A DNA stretch of 36,990 nt from contig SVBF01000016.1 in assembly GCA_015058945.1 (NCBI GenBank), forward strand, positions 1 through 36,990. The letters are read 5' to 3'. Positions 24,570 through 31,293 of this stretch are shown piece after piece. The notes beneath the pieces were generated by a model. It saw only the letters and a list, made by a program, of their open reading frames with translations. It searched no databases and had not been told where the DNA came from. A program made the position numbers and the translations under genes. The DNA comes from Erysipelotrichaceae bacterium (GTDB taxonomy: Bacteria > Bacillota_I > Bacilli_A > RFN20 > CAG-826). Each line of letters begins with the position of its first letter. The first letter of the stretch is position 1.

Positions 24570-25217
24570 TCAAGTCCGATTGTCGAGAAAGGAATAGGTC
24601 CCCTCATGCGAAAGGATGACGTGGTCGAGCAAGGCCACCCCCACTTCCTTGAGGCGAAAGCGCAGCTCTTCGGTGAAGGCCAAATCGGATGCGCTAGGAA
24701 AGGCGATGCCGCTAGGATGAAGATGGACGAGCACCACCCGCTTCGAGCCGAGGGAGACGATGAGCCGCATCGCCTCGAGCAACGAAAACGAGGTGCGGTC
24801 GCTCTCGCCTTTGGAAAGAAGGCGGGTCGCGGTGACCTTGTTCCTCCCGTTAAGGCAAAGGACGTAGGTCTCCTCCACCTCGCGGATCCCCTGGCGGAGA
24901 TATTCGAGGCACGCGGAAAGGCCAAGCGACTCCCCCCGCTTGCTGCGGCGGACGATCTCGCCGAGAGAAAGAAGAACCGAAGCTTTGCTTTCCCCGATGC
25001 CGCGGTTATTTCGAAGCTCGTTGTCGTCGAGGGCGAAAAGGTGGGAGAACCCGCCGTATTTCCGTAAGAGGTTCTGGGCGAGCTCCACCGCGCTCACCCC
25101 GGCGGTGCCCGTGCCGAAAAGAAGGGCCAATAGTTCCGAGTCGGTCAAGGCGGAGGGACCGAGGGAAGCGAGTTTTTCTCGTGGACGATCTTGGACGGGC
25201 AAGGCGGCGATCTTCAT
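24570..25217 (-). CDS. radC: RadC-family JAB/MPN-type protein
   Basis: 215 aa from ATG 25217. The GTG at 25229 is also in frame, but the ATG overlaps the preceding stop (TGATG) and gives the usual N-terminus. An N-terminal helix-hairpin-helix region (about 10-85, including GIGESKA) is followed by a JAMM/MPN-like metal site: the family HNHPSG motif is here HLHPSG (about 168-173), followed by ASDLAFT. Most of the family keeps Asn at the second position. The biological role of chromosomal RadC is unsettled despite its name. It ends with TGA and is translationally coupled to a small membrane peptide gene. Confidence 0.93.
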   Translation of the reverse strand: MKIAALPVQDRPREKLASLGPSALTDSELLALLFGTGTAGVSAVELAQNLLRKYGGFSHLFALDDNELRNNRGIGESKASVLLSLGEIVRRSKRGESLGLSACLEYLRQGIREVEETYVLCLNGRNKVTATRLLSKGESDRTSFSLLEAMRLIVSLGSKRVVLVHLHPSGIAFPSASDLAFTEELRFRLKEVGVALLDHVILSHEGTYSFLDNRT

Positions 25218-25402
25218 CAGGCCGACCACTCGAACTTATATCCGCCGGGTAGTTCGAGTTTGGCTTTGCCGGAGACGAAGAGTTTGTAGGCCACCACCGC
25301 GAGGATCACGACCGTAAAGACCAAGGTGACGGTCGCTAGGGTCAAGGCCTCGCCGGGATGGATTTGGTGCAATTCATTTTCTGTTAAGGGACGAGCGTTC
25401 AT
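25217..25402 (-). CDS. Small single-span membrane peptide with bacteriocin-leader-like N-terminus
   Basis: 61 aa from ATG 25402, with AAAGGAG 7 nt upstream; the in-frame ATG at 25423 has no such site. N-terminal residues read LTENELHQIHPGEA, similar in pattern to double-glycine leader peptides (L-x-x-x-E-L-x-x-I-x-G), but with Pro-Gly-Glu where Gly-Gly is expected. One hydrophobic helix follows (about 22-43), then a basic stretch and a C-terminal GGYKFEWSA. The stop overlaps the radC start by one base. No transporter, immunity protein or modification enzyme lies nearby. I do not recognise a named function. Confidence 0.72.
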   Translation of the reverse strand: MNARPLTENELHQIHPGEALTLATVTLVFTVVILAVVAYKLFVSGKAKLELPGGYKFEWSA

Positions 25403-25462
25403 ATAAAAAGCTCCTTTCACCATACATATAGGCGGCGAAGGAGCGTTTTGGATGAAAAATCG

Positions 25463-25672
25463 TCAAGATCTTTCGCAGGGATCGACCCCGATGGTCGCGT
25501 CCGCTGGTAGCGATCCGAGCAAGGACTTGAATTCGTCTAGCGCGATGCGCCGCCCAGGGTAGGTCTGGTAAATGGTTTTTCCTCGTCTAGTCACGACGAG
25601 TTCTTCTGCTTGGGCGAGGCGGGTGTACTTAGAGAAGTTTCGCCGGAATTCGGTAACGGTGATTTTCTTCAT
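25463..25672 (-). CDS. Phd/YefM-type antitoxin, solitary
   Basis: 69 aa. The N-terminal fold MKKITVTEFRRNFSKYTRLA followed by EELVVTRRGKTIYQTYP matches the DNA-binding half of Phd/YefM antitoxins; the C-terminal toxin-neutralising tail is short. AAGGAG sits 7 nt upstream. No toxin ORF follows or precedes it: the next genes are a membrane peptide and valS. A perfect palindrome at 25689-25703 lies just upstream, consistent with autoregulation. It may be an orphan or a regulator derived from one. Confidence 0.8.
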   Translation of the reverse strand: MKKITVTEFRRNFSKYTRLAQAEELVVTRRGKTIYQTYPGRRIALDEFKSLLGSLPADATIGVDPCERS

Positions 25673-25688
25673 GGCATGACTCCTTGGT

Positions 25689-25703
25689 AAGTGCTTTGCA
25701 CTT
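25689..25703 (-). promoter_or_regulatory. Palindromic operator candidate for the antitoxin gene
   Basis: AAGTGC-TTT-GCACTT, perfect 6-bp arms, 17 nt before the antitoxin start and close to a TAAAAT-like -10. Phd/YefM proteins bind short palindromes in their own promoters. Confidence 0.55.
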
Positions 25704-25730
25704 TTATTTTATCGCGCGCAACATGAAAGA

Positions 25731-25752
25731 AAAGCCCGGTTTCCCGAGCTTT
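25731..25752 (-). terminator. Terminator after valS
   Basis: A 9-bp stem (AAAGCUCGG with CCGGGCUUU, one wobble), GAAA loop, followed by a U-rich stretch on the minus strand, 14 nt beyond the valS stop. Confidence 0.8.
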
Positions 25753-25765
25753 CAGAAGATGTGGA

Positions 25766-28339
25766 TCAGTTGAGTTCAGCGAGGCGCTTTTCGATCTCGG
25801 CGAGCTTGGTTTTGTTGCCCTCGAGCTTCTCTTGCTCCACCGCCACTTTCTCCTTCGGCGCCTTGGCGAGGAAGCCGGGGTTGCCGAGCATCTTCTCGCC
25901 GCGAAGCACCTCGGATTGGAGGCGTTCCCGTTCCTTGAGGAGGTTCTCCCTCAAGGTCTCGACGTCGACGTCTTCCTCGATGGTGAGGGTCGTTCCCTCA
26001 TAGACGAAGGCGTCGCCGCGAAGCTTGGACTTCTCCTCGACCGATTTGGCGAAGAGGAAGCGCTGGAGGTATTCCTGGATCTTCGGGAAGGGGAAGGACG
26101 TATCGAAGGCGAGGCGCACCGGGGCGTTTGGGGCCAAACCCTTCTGGGACTTATAGCCGCGGACCTGACGGATGATGTCGGCGAGCAATTTGCCGAGCTT
26201 CTCCGCCTTAGGCGAATGCAAGGACGCGTCATAAACGGGGTAGGTCTCGAGCATGATCGATTCCTTATGGCCCGGCAAAGAGAGGTAGAGTTCCTCGGCG
26301 ATGAAGGGGCAATAGGGATAGATCATCAAAATGATCTCGCGCACCACTTTGTAGAGCACCGCCTTCACGGTCTCGGCCTTGCTTGGGTCACCCAAGGCGA
26401 CTTTGCTCATCTCCAGGTAGAAGGAGCAGAAATCGTCATAGACGAAATCGTAGAGGATGCCGCTCGCGGATAGGAAGTTATACTCGTCCATCTTGGACTG
26501 GACTTTGCGGATGGTGCCTTCTAGACGCGAGAGGATGAACTTCTCTAACGGCTCTAGCGACTTCTTGTCGATCGGTTTGGGCTCATAGTCCTCGCCAAGG
26601 GTCATCTCGACGTAACGGGTCGCGTTCCAGATCTTGTTGAGGTAATTGGAGGCGGCCTGGAGTTTCTCGTCGCTATAGCGCATGTCGAGTCCGGGGGCGC
26701 TATTGGTGGTGATGAAGTACCTTAAGGCGTCCACGCCATAACGCTCGATGACGTCGATCGGGTCGATGCCGTTGCCCAAAGACTTGGACATCTTCCGCCC
26801 CTGCTCGTCGCGGATGAGGCCGTGGATGACGACCATCTTAAACGGCGCCTTGTCGGTGAAATGCTCGCTTTGGAACACCATGCGGGCGACCCAGAAGAAG
26901 ATGATGTCGTAGCCGGTGTTCAAAACCGAGGTCGGGAAATAACGGTCGTAGTCCGGGGTCTTGTGCGGCCAACCCAAGGTCGCGAAGGGCCAAAGGGCGC
27001 TGCTGAACCAGGTGTCGAGGACGTCCTCGTCCTGGCGCCAGCCCTCCCCTTCGGGGGCTTCCATGGAGACCCTCGTCTCCCCGGTTAAGTCGTTATAGTA
27101 GGCCGGGATGCGGTGCCCCCACCAGAGCTGGCGGGAGATGCACCAGTCGTCAACCTCGTTCATCCAACGGATCAAGACCTTCTCGAAGCGGGAGGGAAGG
27201 AACTCGACTTTGTCCGGGGTTTGCTGCTGCGCCAAGACGCGCTCGGCCAAAGGCTTCATGCGCACGAACCATTGCTTCGAAAGCATCGGCTCGACGACCG
27301 CCCCGCTACGCTCGGAATGGCCGACGGAGTGGACGAACTTCTCGATCTTTTGGAGGTGTCCCTCGGCCTTGATCTTCTCCACGAGCGCCTTGCGGCATTC
27401 GTAACGGTCCATGCCGCGGAATTCGCCGGCGCGTTCGTTCATCCTCGCCGATTCGTCGAGGACTTTGATGAGGGGGAAGCCATATTTCTTCGCTAATGCG
27501 AAGTCATTGGGGTCGTGGGCGGGGGTGCACTTCATCGCGCCGGTACCGAAATCGACGTCGACGTAGGCATCGGCCATGAGGGGGATCTCCTGCCCGTTCG
27601 CGGGGTTGATGACCTTCTTGCCGATGTATTTCTTATAACGCTTGTCGTTGGGGTTCACGAAGACGGCCGTGTCGCCGAACATCGTCTCCGGACGGGTGGT
27701 CGCGACGACGAGTTGCTCCTTCGTGCCGACGATGTCATAGAGGAAATAGAAGAACTCGCCTTCGTCGTCGCTATGGAGGACTTCGACGTTGGAGAGGGCG
27801 GTGCGGAGCTCAGGATCCCAGTTGATGATCTTCTCGCCCTGGTAGATGAGGCCTTCCTCATAGAGGGTGACGAAAACCTTGCGGACGGCCTCGCTTAGGC
27901 CGTCGTCGAGGGTGAAACGCTCCCTGGTGTAATCGACGGAAAGGCCGATCTTGGCCCACTGCTCGTGGATGGTGGCCGCATATTCCTTCTTCCAATCCCA
28001 GGCGACTTCGAGGAACTTCTCCCTGCCGAGGTCATAACGGGAGATCCCCTGCTTCCGCAGCTTCTCCTCGACCTTGGCCTGGGTCGCGATGCCCGCATGG
28101 TCCATGCCAGGGACCCAAAGGACGTCATAGCCCATCATTTTCTTGTAACGGACGATGATGTCGTCGGGGACCGTGTCCATGACGTGCCCGAGGTGCAATT
28201 TGCCGGTGACGTTCGGGGGTGGGATCACCAACGAGAAAGGTTGTTTGGATTTGTCGCCGGCGGTGAAATACCCCTTTTCCTTCCAGGTCTGGTATTTGTC
28301 GGATTCGACGAGTTTGGGATCATAACGCTTGTCGAGCAT
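25766..28339 (-). CDS. valS: Valyl-tRNA synthetase
   Basis: 857 aa, the usual length for bacterial ValRS. The class I HIGH motif is in PPPNVTGKLHLGHVMD (about 37-52), the KMSKS motif in GRKMSKSLGNGIDP (about 520), and the editing (CP1) domain includes TTRPETMFGDTAV. The C-terminal coiled-coil arm that binds tRNA (about 795-857) is Glu/Lys-rich. It charges tRNA-Val and edits mischarged threonine. AGGAGG lies about 8 nt upstream. Expression is controlled by a T-box leader (28345-28550). Confidence 0.98.
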   Translation of the reverse strand: MLDKRYDPKLVESDKYQTWKEKGYFTAGDKSKQPFSLVIPPPNVTGKLHLGHVMDTVPDDIIVRYKKMMGYDVLWVPGMDHAGIATQAKVEEKLRKQGISRYDLGREKFLEVAWDWKKEYAATIHEQWAKIGLSVDYTRERFTLDDGLSEAVRKVFVTLYEEGLIYQGEKIINWDPELRTALSNVEVLHSDDEGEFFYFLYDIVGTKEQLVVATTRPETMFGDTAVFVNPNDKRYKKYIGKKVINPANGQEIPLMADAYVDVDFGTGAMKCTPAHDPNDFALAKKYGFPLIKVLDESARMNERAGEFRGMDRYECRKALVEKIKAEGHLQKIEKFVHSVGHSERSGAVVEPMLSKQWFVRMKPLAERVLAQQQTPDKVEFLPSRFEKVLIRWMNEVDDWCISRQLWWGHRIPAYYNDLTGETRVSMEAPEGEGWRQDEDVLDTWFSSALWPFATLGWPHKTPDYDRYFPTSVLNTGYDIIFFWVARMVFQSEHFTDKAPFKMVVIHGLIRDEQGRKMSKSLGNGIDPIDVIERYGVDALRYFITTNSAPGLDMRYSDEKLQAASNYLNKIWNATRYVEMTLGEDYEPKPIDKKSLEPLEKFILSRLEGTIRKVQSKMDEYNFLSASGILYDFVYDDFCSFYLEMSKVALGDPSKAETVKAVLYKVVREIILMIYPYCPFIAEELYLSLPGHKESIMLETYPVYDASLHSPKAEKLGKLLADIIRQVRGYKSQKGLAPNAPVRLAFDTSFPFPKIQEYLQRFLFAKSVEEKSKLRGDAFVYEGTTLTIEEDVDVETLRENLLKERERLQSEVLRGEKMLGNPGFLAKAPKEKVAVEQEKLEGNKTKLAEIEKRLAELN

Positions 28340-28344
28340 CGTGT

Positions 28345-28550
28345 GTCCTCCTAGATAAATAAAACCGCGCCCATTCTTGGGACGCGGCGCGTGGTACCAC
28401 CCAAGTTCCTATGGATTCATAGGCACTTCATTCTCCTTAACGCGGAAGACGATTTCCTCCCAAGCGACTCGCGGGACCCCTTCGGCTAGCTTTCACCTGC
28501 CCTAGCTCTCTAAGCGAAGAGGCGGTCCGTTCCCTCTTGTTCATCGGAAC
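28345..28550 (-). ncRNA. T-box leader of valS
   Basis: The minus strand carries the T-box signature GGGTGGTACCACGC (complement of 28389-28403), immediately followed by a terminator stem CCGCGUCCC / GGGCGCGG and UUUUAUUU. Further upstream come the stem I hallmarks GAUGAACAAGAGG, AGAGAGC and an apical hairpin GCUAG...CUAGC. Uncharged tRNA-Val should favour the antiterminator and allow valS transcription. Valine GUC triplets occur on the 3' side of stem I at 28466-28468 and 28475-28477; which is the specifier was not resolved. Confidence 0.92.
28361..28389 (-). terminator. Conditional terminator of the T-box
   Basis: Stem of about 8 bp with one bulged U, loop AAGAAU, and UUUUAUUU tail, directly after the T-box sequence. 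It is mutually exclusive with the T-box antiterminator pairing. Confidence 0.85.
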
Positions 28551-28556
28551 GGCGAT

Positions 28557-28585
28557 ATTATCGCCACGCGAGGCGATTTGGGCAA
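28557..28585 (-). promoter_or_regulatory. valS promoter
   Basis: TTGCCC (plus 28580-28585), 17-nt spacer, GATAAT (plus 28557-28562) on the minus strand, placed just before the T-box and just after the upstream terminator. Confidence 0.6.
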
Positions 28586-28591
28586 GAGAAA

Positions 28592-28618
28592 ACGAAAAGA
28601 GCCGGGCGAACCGGCTCC
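28592..28618 (-). terminator. Terminator after the GGDEF gene
   Basis: A 7-bp perfect stem GAGCCGG/CCGGCTC with a 5-nt loop and a UUUUCGUUUUC tail on the minus strand, 17 nt after the stop at 28635. Confidence 0.85.
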
Positions 28619-28634
28619 GTTTCATCTTGAGTCG

Positions 28635-30131
28635 TCAGGAATCCCGTTCCCCCGAATCGGTGACATCCTCGAGGTCTTCCTTCTTCATCTCCCGCTTCTT
28701 GCCATACATGGCCTTATCCGCGCGGCTAAGGACCGCCTCGACGTCCTTATCGACGCCTGGTTTGAACTCGGCATAACCGATCGCGGCGGAGATGCGCTCC
28801 TCCAGGGTCAACTCGTTATCGCGGTGGAGCTCATGCATCTTCTCGTTGAAATGGGCGATCAGACGCTTGGCGTCAGTGTAGTCTAAGCGGCGGAGCAACG
28901 CGACGAACTCGTCCCCGCCGATGCGATAGACGCGCGAACGGGCGAAGGTGCCGCAGATGATGCTCGAGAGTTTGATGAGGGCGAGGTCTCCCTTGCCGTG
29001 TCCCCTCTCGTCATTGATGGTCTTGAGGTAATTGAGGTCGATCATGGCGATGCCAAAGGGCTCGGCCTTGCCCGAAGCGATCTCTTTATTGAGGATTGCC
29101 GCATCGGCATCGAAGGCGGTCTTATTCCGCACGCCGGTGAGGGCGTCTTTTTTGGCGAGCGCGGTCATCTCCTCGGCGACGCGCTGGGTTTGGGCCAACT
29201 CGTTATAGGCGGAGGTCAGCTCGTTGATCTTCGCGCGTACGTCGAGTTCCATGGTCTTGATCGAATCCGCGAGCTGGCCGATCTCGTCGTGGCTCTTGAT
29301 GTTGAGGTTCTCAAAGGCCTCTTTGTTGCGCTCGGGAAGGGTGACGTCATAGGAGGCGGCGACATTGGTCAGTTTGCGTAATGGGCGGATTAAGGTGAGG
29401 TCCACGACGAGCATCGCGACGATGCCGAGGACGACCGCCGTGATGGCCATGTAGACGAAGAGGCGGACGATGCTGTCGGCCTGAGTGCGACGGACCTCCG
29501 TGAGGGAGATGTCGACCATGGCGTAGCAAGTGACGCCTTCGGCGGAGCAGATCACGCTGCCCGCGGTGACGAGCCAGCCATATTCTGCCGTGTTGGTGAT
29601 ATAGGCGGGGAAACCGCGGGAAGGATTGGTGAGGACGTCTAAGTTAAAGTCATAGATGGGGTCGATGCAGCCGGGCGGGCAAGGCTCTTCGAGGGCGCTA
29701 TCGACGAGGTAGACGAAAAGTTTCTGCTGCGGGTCGACGTAAGTGACGTAAAGGCAATCGACGTCGGTGTTCGCGGACTCGATTTCGCGAAGATAATCGC
29801 GAAGCTTTAGAAAAGAAGGTGTCTTTTCGACGTCGGCGAATTGGGCGATATACGAATTCCAGGTCTCGCTCCCCCACTCTTCCGAAGTCGGATGCGTCGA
29901 GGAGGCGTCGACGATGGGTTTGACCTCGTGGAGCAAATCGGTGACGTCGTTTTTGTCGATGACTTTGGAGACGGTCGCGGAAAGGTTATTTGCGCTGGCT
30001 TTGTAGGATTGCTCGTTCCTGCTCGCGCTGATCAGGGAAAAGTAAATCATCGCCACTTCGACGAGGACGACGGCCGCGACCACGACGAGGATCGCGACTT
30101 TGGCGTGGATGGGGAACTTTCTTTTGCGCAT
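28635..30131 (-). CDS. Membrane GGDEF protein (diguanylate cyclase) with extracytoplasmic sensor domain and HAMP
   Basis: 498 aa from ATG 30131; the frame is open to ATG 30179 (514 aa), but that start abuts the riboswitch and lies before a possible terminator. Neither start has a clear ribosome binding site. Transmembrane helix 1 is at about 12-35; an extracytoplasmic sensor region (about 36-230, with a CPPGC pair and VDCLYVTYVDPQQ) resembles Cache-type domains; transmembrane helix 2 about 230-255; HAMP (IRPLRKLTNVAA); a coiled coil; then GGDEF. The active-site RIGGDEF is intact at about residue 405, so cyclic-di-GMP synthesis is expected. The upstream RxxD inhibitory site is absent (RSRV in its place). 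A cyclic-di-GMP-I riboswitch precedes the gene, implying feedback. Confidence 0.92.
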   Translation of the reverse strand: MRKRKFPIHAKVAILVVVAAVVLVEVAMIYFSLISASRNEQSYKASANNLSATVSKVIDKNDVTDLLHEVKPIVDASSTHPTSEEWGSETWNSYIAQFADVEKTPSFLKLRDYLREIESANTDVDCLYVTYVDPQQKLFVYLVDSALEEPCPPGCIDPIYDFNLDVLTNPSRGFPAYITNTAEYGWLVTAGSVICSAEGVTCYAMVDISLTEVRRTQADSIVRLFVYMAITAVVLGIVAMLVVDLTLIRPLRKLTNVAASYDVTLPERNKEAFENLNIKSHDEIGQLADSIKTMELDVRAKINELTSAYNELAQTQRVAEEMTALAKKDALTGVRNKTAFDADAAILNKEIASGKAEPFGIAMIDLNYLKTINDERGHGKGDLALIKLSSIICGTFARSRVYRIGGDEFVALLRRLDYTDAKRLIAHFNEKMHELHRDNELTLEERISAAIGYAEFKPGVDKDVEAVLSRADKAMYGKKREMKKEDLEDVTDSGERDS

Positions 30132-30136
30132 CGTAA

Positions 30137-30169
30137 GAAAAATCGTTGGAACCCAGAAGGAACCGACGA
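30137..30169 (-). terminator. Possible riboswitch-controlled terminator
   Basis: Minus strand UCGUCGG and CCAACGA arms (one mismatch) with a 13-nt loop, followed by AUUUUUC, directly after the cyclic-di-GMP riboswitch aptamer and before ATG 30131. The stem is modest, so it is only a candidate expression platform. Confidence 0.45.
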
Positions 30170-30180
30170 GCGCCGCCATA

Positions 30181-30250
30181 AGGAATGCAACTGGCTGCCC
30201 CAGAGGGGCCCTCTAGCTTTGCGTCGCCGGATTGCTCCGGTTTTGCCGAT
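30181..30250 (-). ncRNA. Cyclic-di-GMP-I (GEMM-I) riboswitch
   Basis: The minus strand reads GGCAAAACCGGA-GCAA-TCCGG (P2 with a GNRA tetraloop), then GACGCAAAGC (complement at 30216-30224), a second hairpin AGAGG...CCTCT, and the closing GGGCAGCCAGTTGC (complement at 30187-30200). These are the conserved blocks of GEMM-I aptamers in the right order and spacing. It lies immediately upstream of a GGDEF gene. Assigned by motif recall; a covariance model was not run. Confidence 0.88.
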
Positions 30251-30360
30251 ATGTTTGGCTTATTTTATACACATGGATAAAAAATGCCTACTACATTTTG
30301 GGCAAATGCATCATTTGTTCGTCAGTCAAAAAGTATCAATTAATCAAAACGGCTGACGAT

Positions 30361-30621
30361 TCATTGCAATGACTTTTTTGCCAAAGCCATAGTCTCTTCA
30401 TAGGACACCGTATCTCCGGAACGAGCTTCCTCGAAACCGCGCACCACTTTTTCCCTAGCGGCAAGTAGATTCATTATTCGGTCGTAAGCTTCGATGGAGA
30501 GCACGGCGATGTCTCCCTTTCCGTTTTTCGTAACAAAAATCGTTTCGCCGCTTTGATGGCAATGTTCGCACACTTCAGCGTAGTTATTTCGAAATTCCGC
30601 GCTTGAGATGATTGTTGGCAT
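30361..30621 (-). CDS. Phd/YefM-type antitoxin, toxin not found
   Basis: 86 aa. SAEFRNNYAEVCEHCHQSGETIFVTKNG-like N-terminal half and VLSIEAYDRIM are typical of YefM/Phd DNA-binding antitoxins; a helical C-terminal tail (about 55-86) should bind a toxin. A strong GGAGGAG site lies upstream. The stop is TGA, and an ATG overlaps it (ATGA), but that frame closes after six codons, so the usual toxin position is empty or decayed. An imperfect inverted repeat at 30655-30676 is a candidate self-operator. The region is AT-richer than its neighbours, suggesting acquisition. Confidence 0.82.
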   Translation of the reverse strand: MPTIISSAEFRNNYAEVCEHCHQSGETIFVTKNGKGDIAVLSIEAYDRIMNLLAAREKVVRGFEEARSGDTVSYEETMALAKKSLQ

Positions 30622-30654
30622 ATCATACTCCTCCCAACGAAATATTAGTCATTA

Positions 30655-30676
30655 TTAGGACATAATAAAGACCTAA
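30655..30676 (-). promoter_or_regulatory. Inverted-repeat operator candidate for the 30621 antitoxin
   Basis: TTAGGAC-N8-GACCTAA, 6 of 7 paired positions, within the AT-rich region 34-55 nt before the antitoxin start codon. Confidence 0.45.
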
Positions 30677-30696
30677 TTATGTAATTCTGTGGCAAA

Positions 30697-30721
30697 AAGA
30701 AAACGCCCCTAAAGGCGTTAA
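30697..30721 (-). terminator. Terminator of the lon-engB unit
   Basis: Stem AACGCCU/GGGCGUU, 4-nt loop, followed by UUCUUUUU on the minus strand. Its first arm includes the engB stop codon. Confidence 0.82.
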
Positions 30722-31293
30722 CGTCCTTCGACGGCGCTTGCGATGCTTCCCCGTATCTTTTCCAAGGAGCCGGACTTTAAGTCGCTAAGAAGCACTTCGT
30801 CGAAGCCTAAGGTCGCCGCGACGGTCTTTGCCTTATGCAAGGCGCTTTGGTTCATCTGGTCCACTTTGGTGAGGACGAGGATCATGCGCTTGCCGGTATG
30901 TTTCAAATAAGAAAGGAACTTCTTGTCATCCTCGCCGAGGTCACGACGTAGATCCAGGAGCAAGACGATGGCCTTGAGGCTAGGGTCTTTGACGTAGTCT
31001 TCCATCATGCCGGCGAAGAAGATCGTGTTCATCGTCGCATAGGCCGTAGACCCGTACCCCGGGGAGTCCACGAGGTAGAAACGATTATCTACAAGAAAGT
31101 AATTAAGTAACTTGGTTTTGCCAGCCTTCTTCGAGGAAAATGCAATCTTCTTTGACGTAATTTCGTTCAAAAGAGTGGATTTTCCCACGTTGCTGCGACC
31201 AACCAAAAGCACGGCGGGCAGGCCATCTTTGGGATGGTCCGCCACGCACGTGCAGGAAGTCTTGAATATGGTTTTGCGGAAATCTACCTTCAT
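30718..31293 (-). CDS. engB: Ribosome biogenesis GTP-binding protein EngB/YsxC
   Basis: 191 aa, normal size. P-loop GRSNVGKST (about 32-40), G2/switch region KKAGKT, G3 DSPGYG, G4 TKVD and G5-like SDLKSGS are all visible. It is needed for late 50S assembly. Its ATG overlaps the lon TGA stop by four bases (ATGA at 31290-31293), so it is translationally coupled to lon, as in the Bacillus lonA-ysxC pair. Confidence 0.97.
   Translation of the reverse strand: MKVDFRKTIFKTSCTCVADHPKDGLPAVLLVGRSNVGKSTLLNEITSKKIAFSSKKAGKTKLLNYFLVDNRFYLVDSPGYGSTAYATMNTIFFAGMMEDYVKDPSLKAIVLLLDLRRDLGEDDKKFLSYLKHTGKRMILVLTKVDQMNQSALHKAKTVAATLGFDEVLLSDLKSGSLEKIRGSIASAVEGR

Noticed and set aside
25424..25462. Toxin gene partner next to the first antitoxin
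   Set aside because: The gap is only 39 bases and the flanking frames belong to other genes.
30131..30179. Start of the GGDEF gene at ATG 30179
   Set aside because: It abuts the riboswitch aptamer and precedes the candidate terminator, and adds residues unlike a signal anchor. It remains possible because ATG 30131 also lacks a good ribosome binding site.
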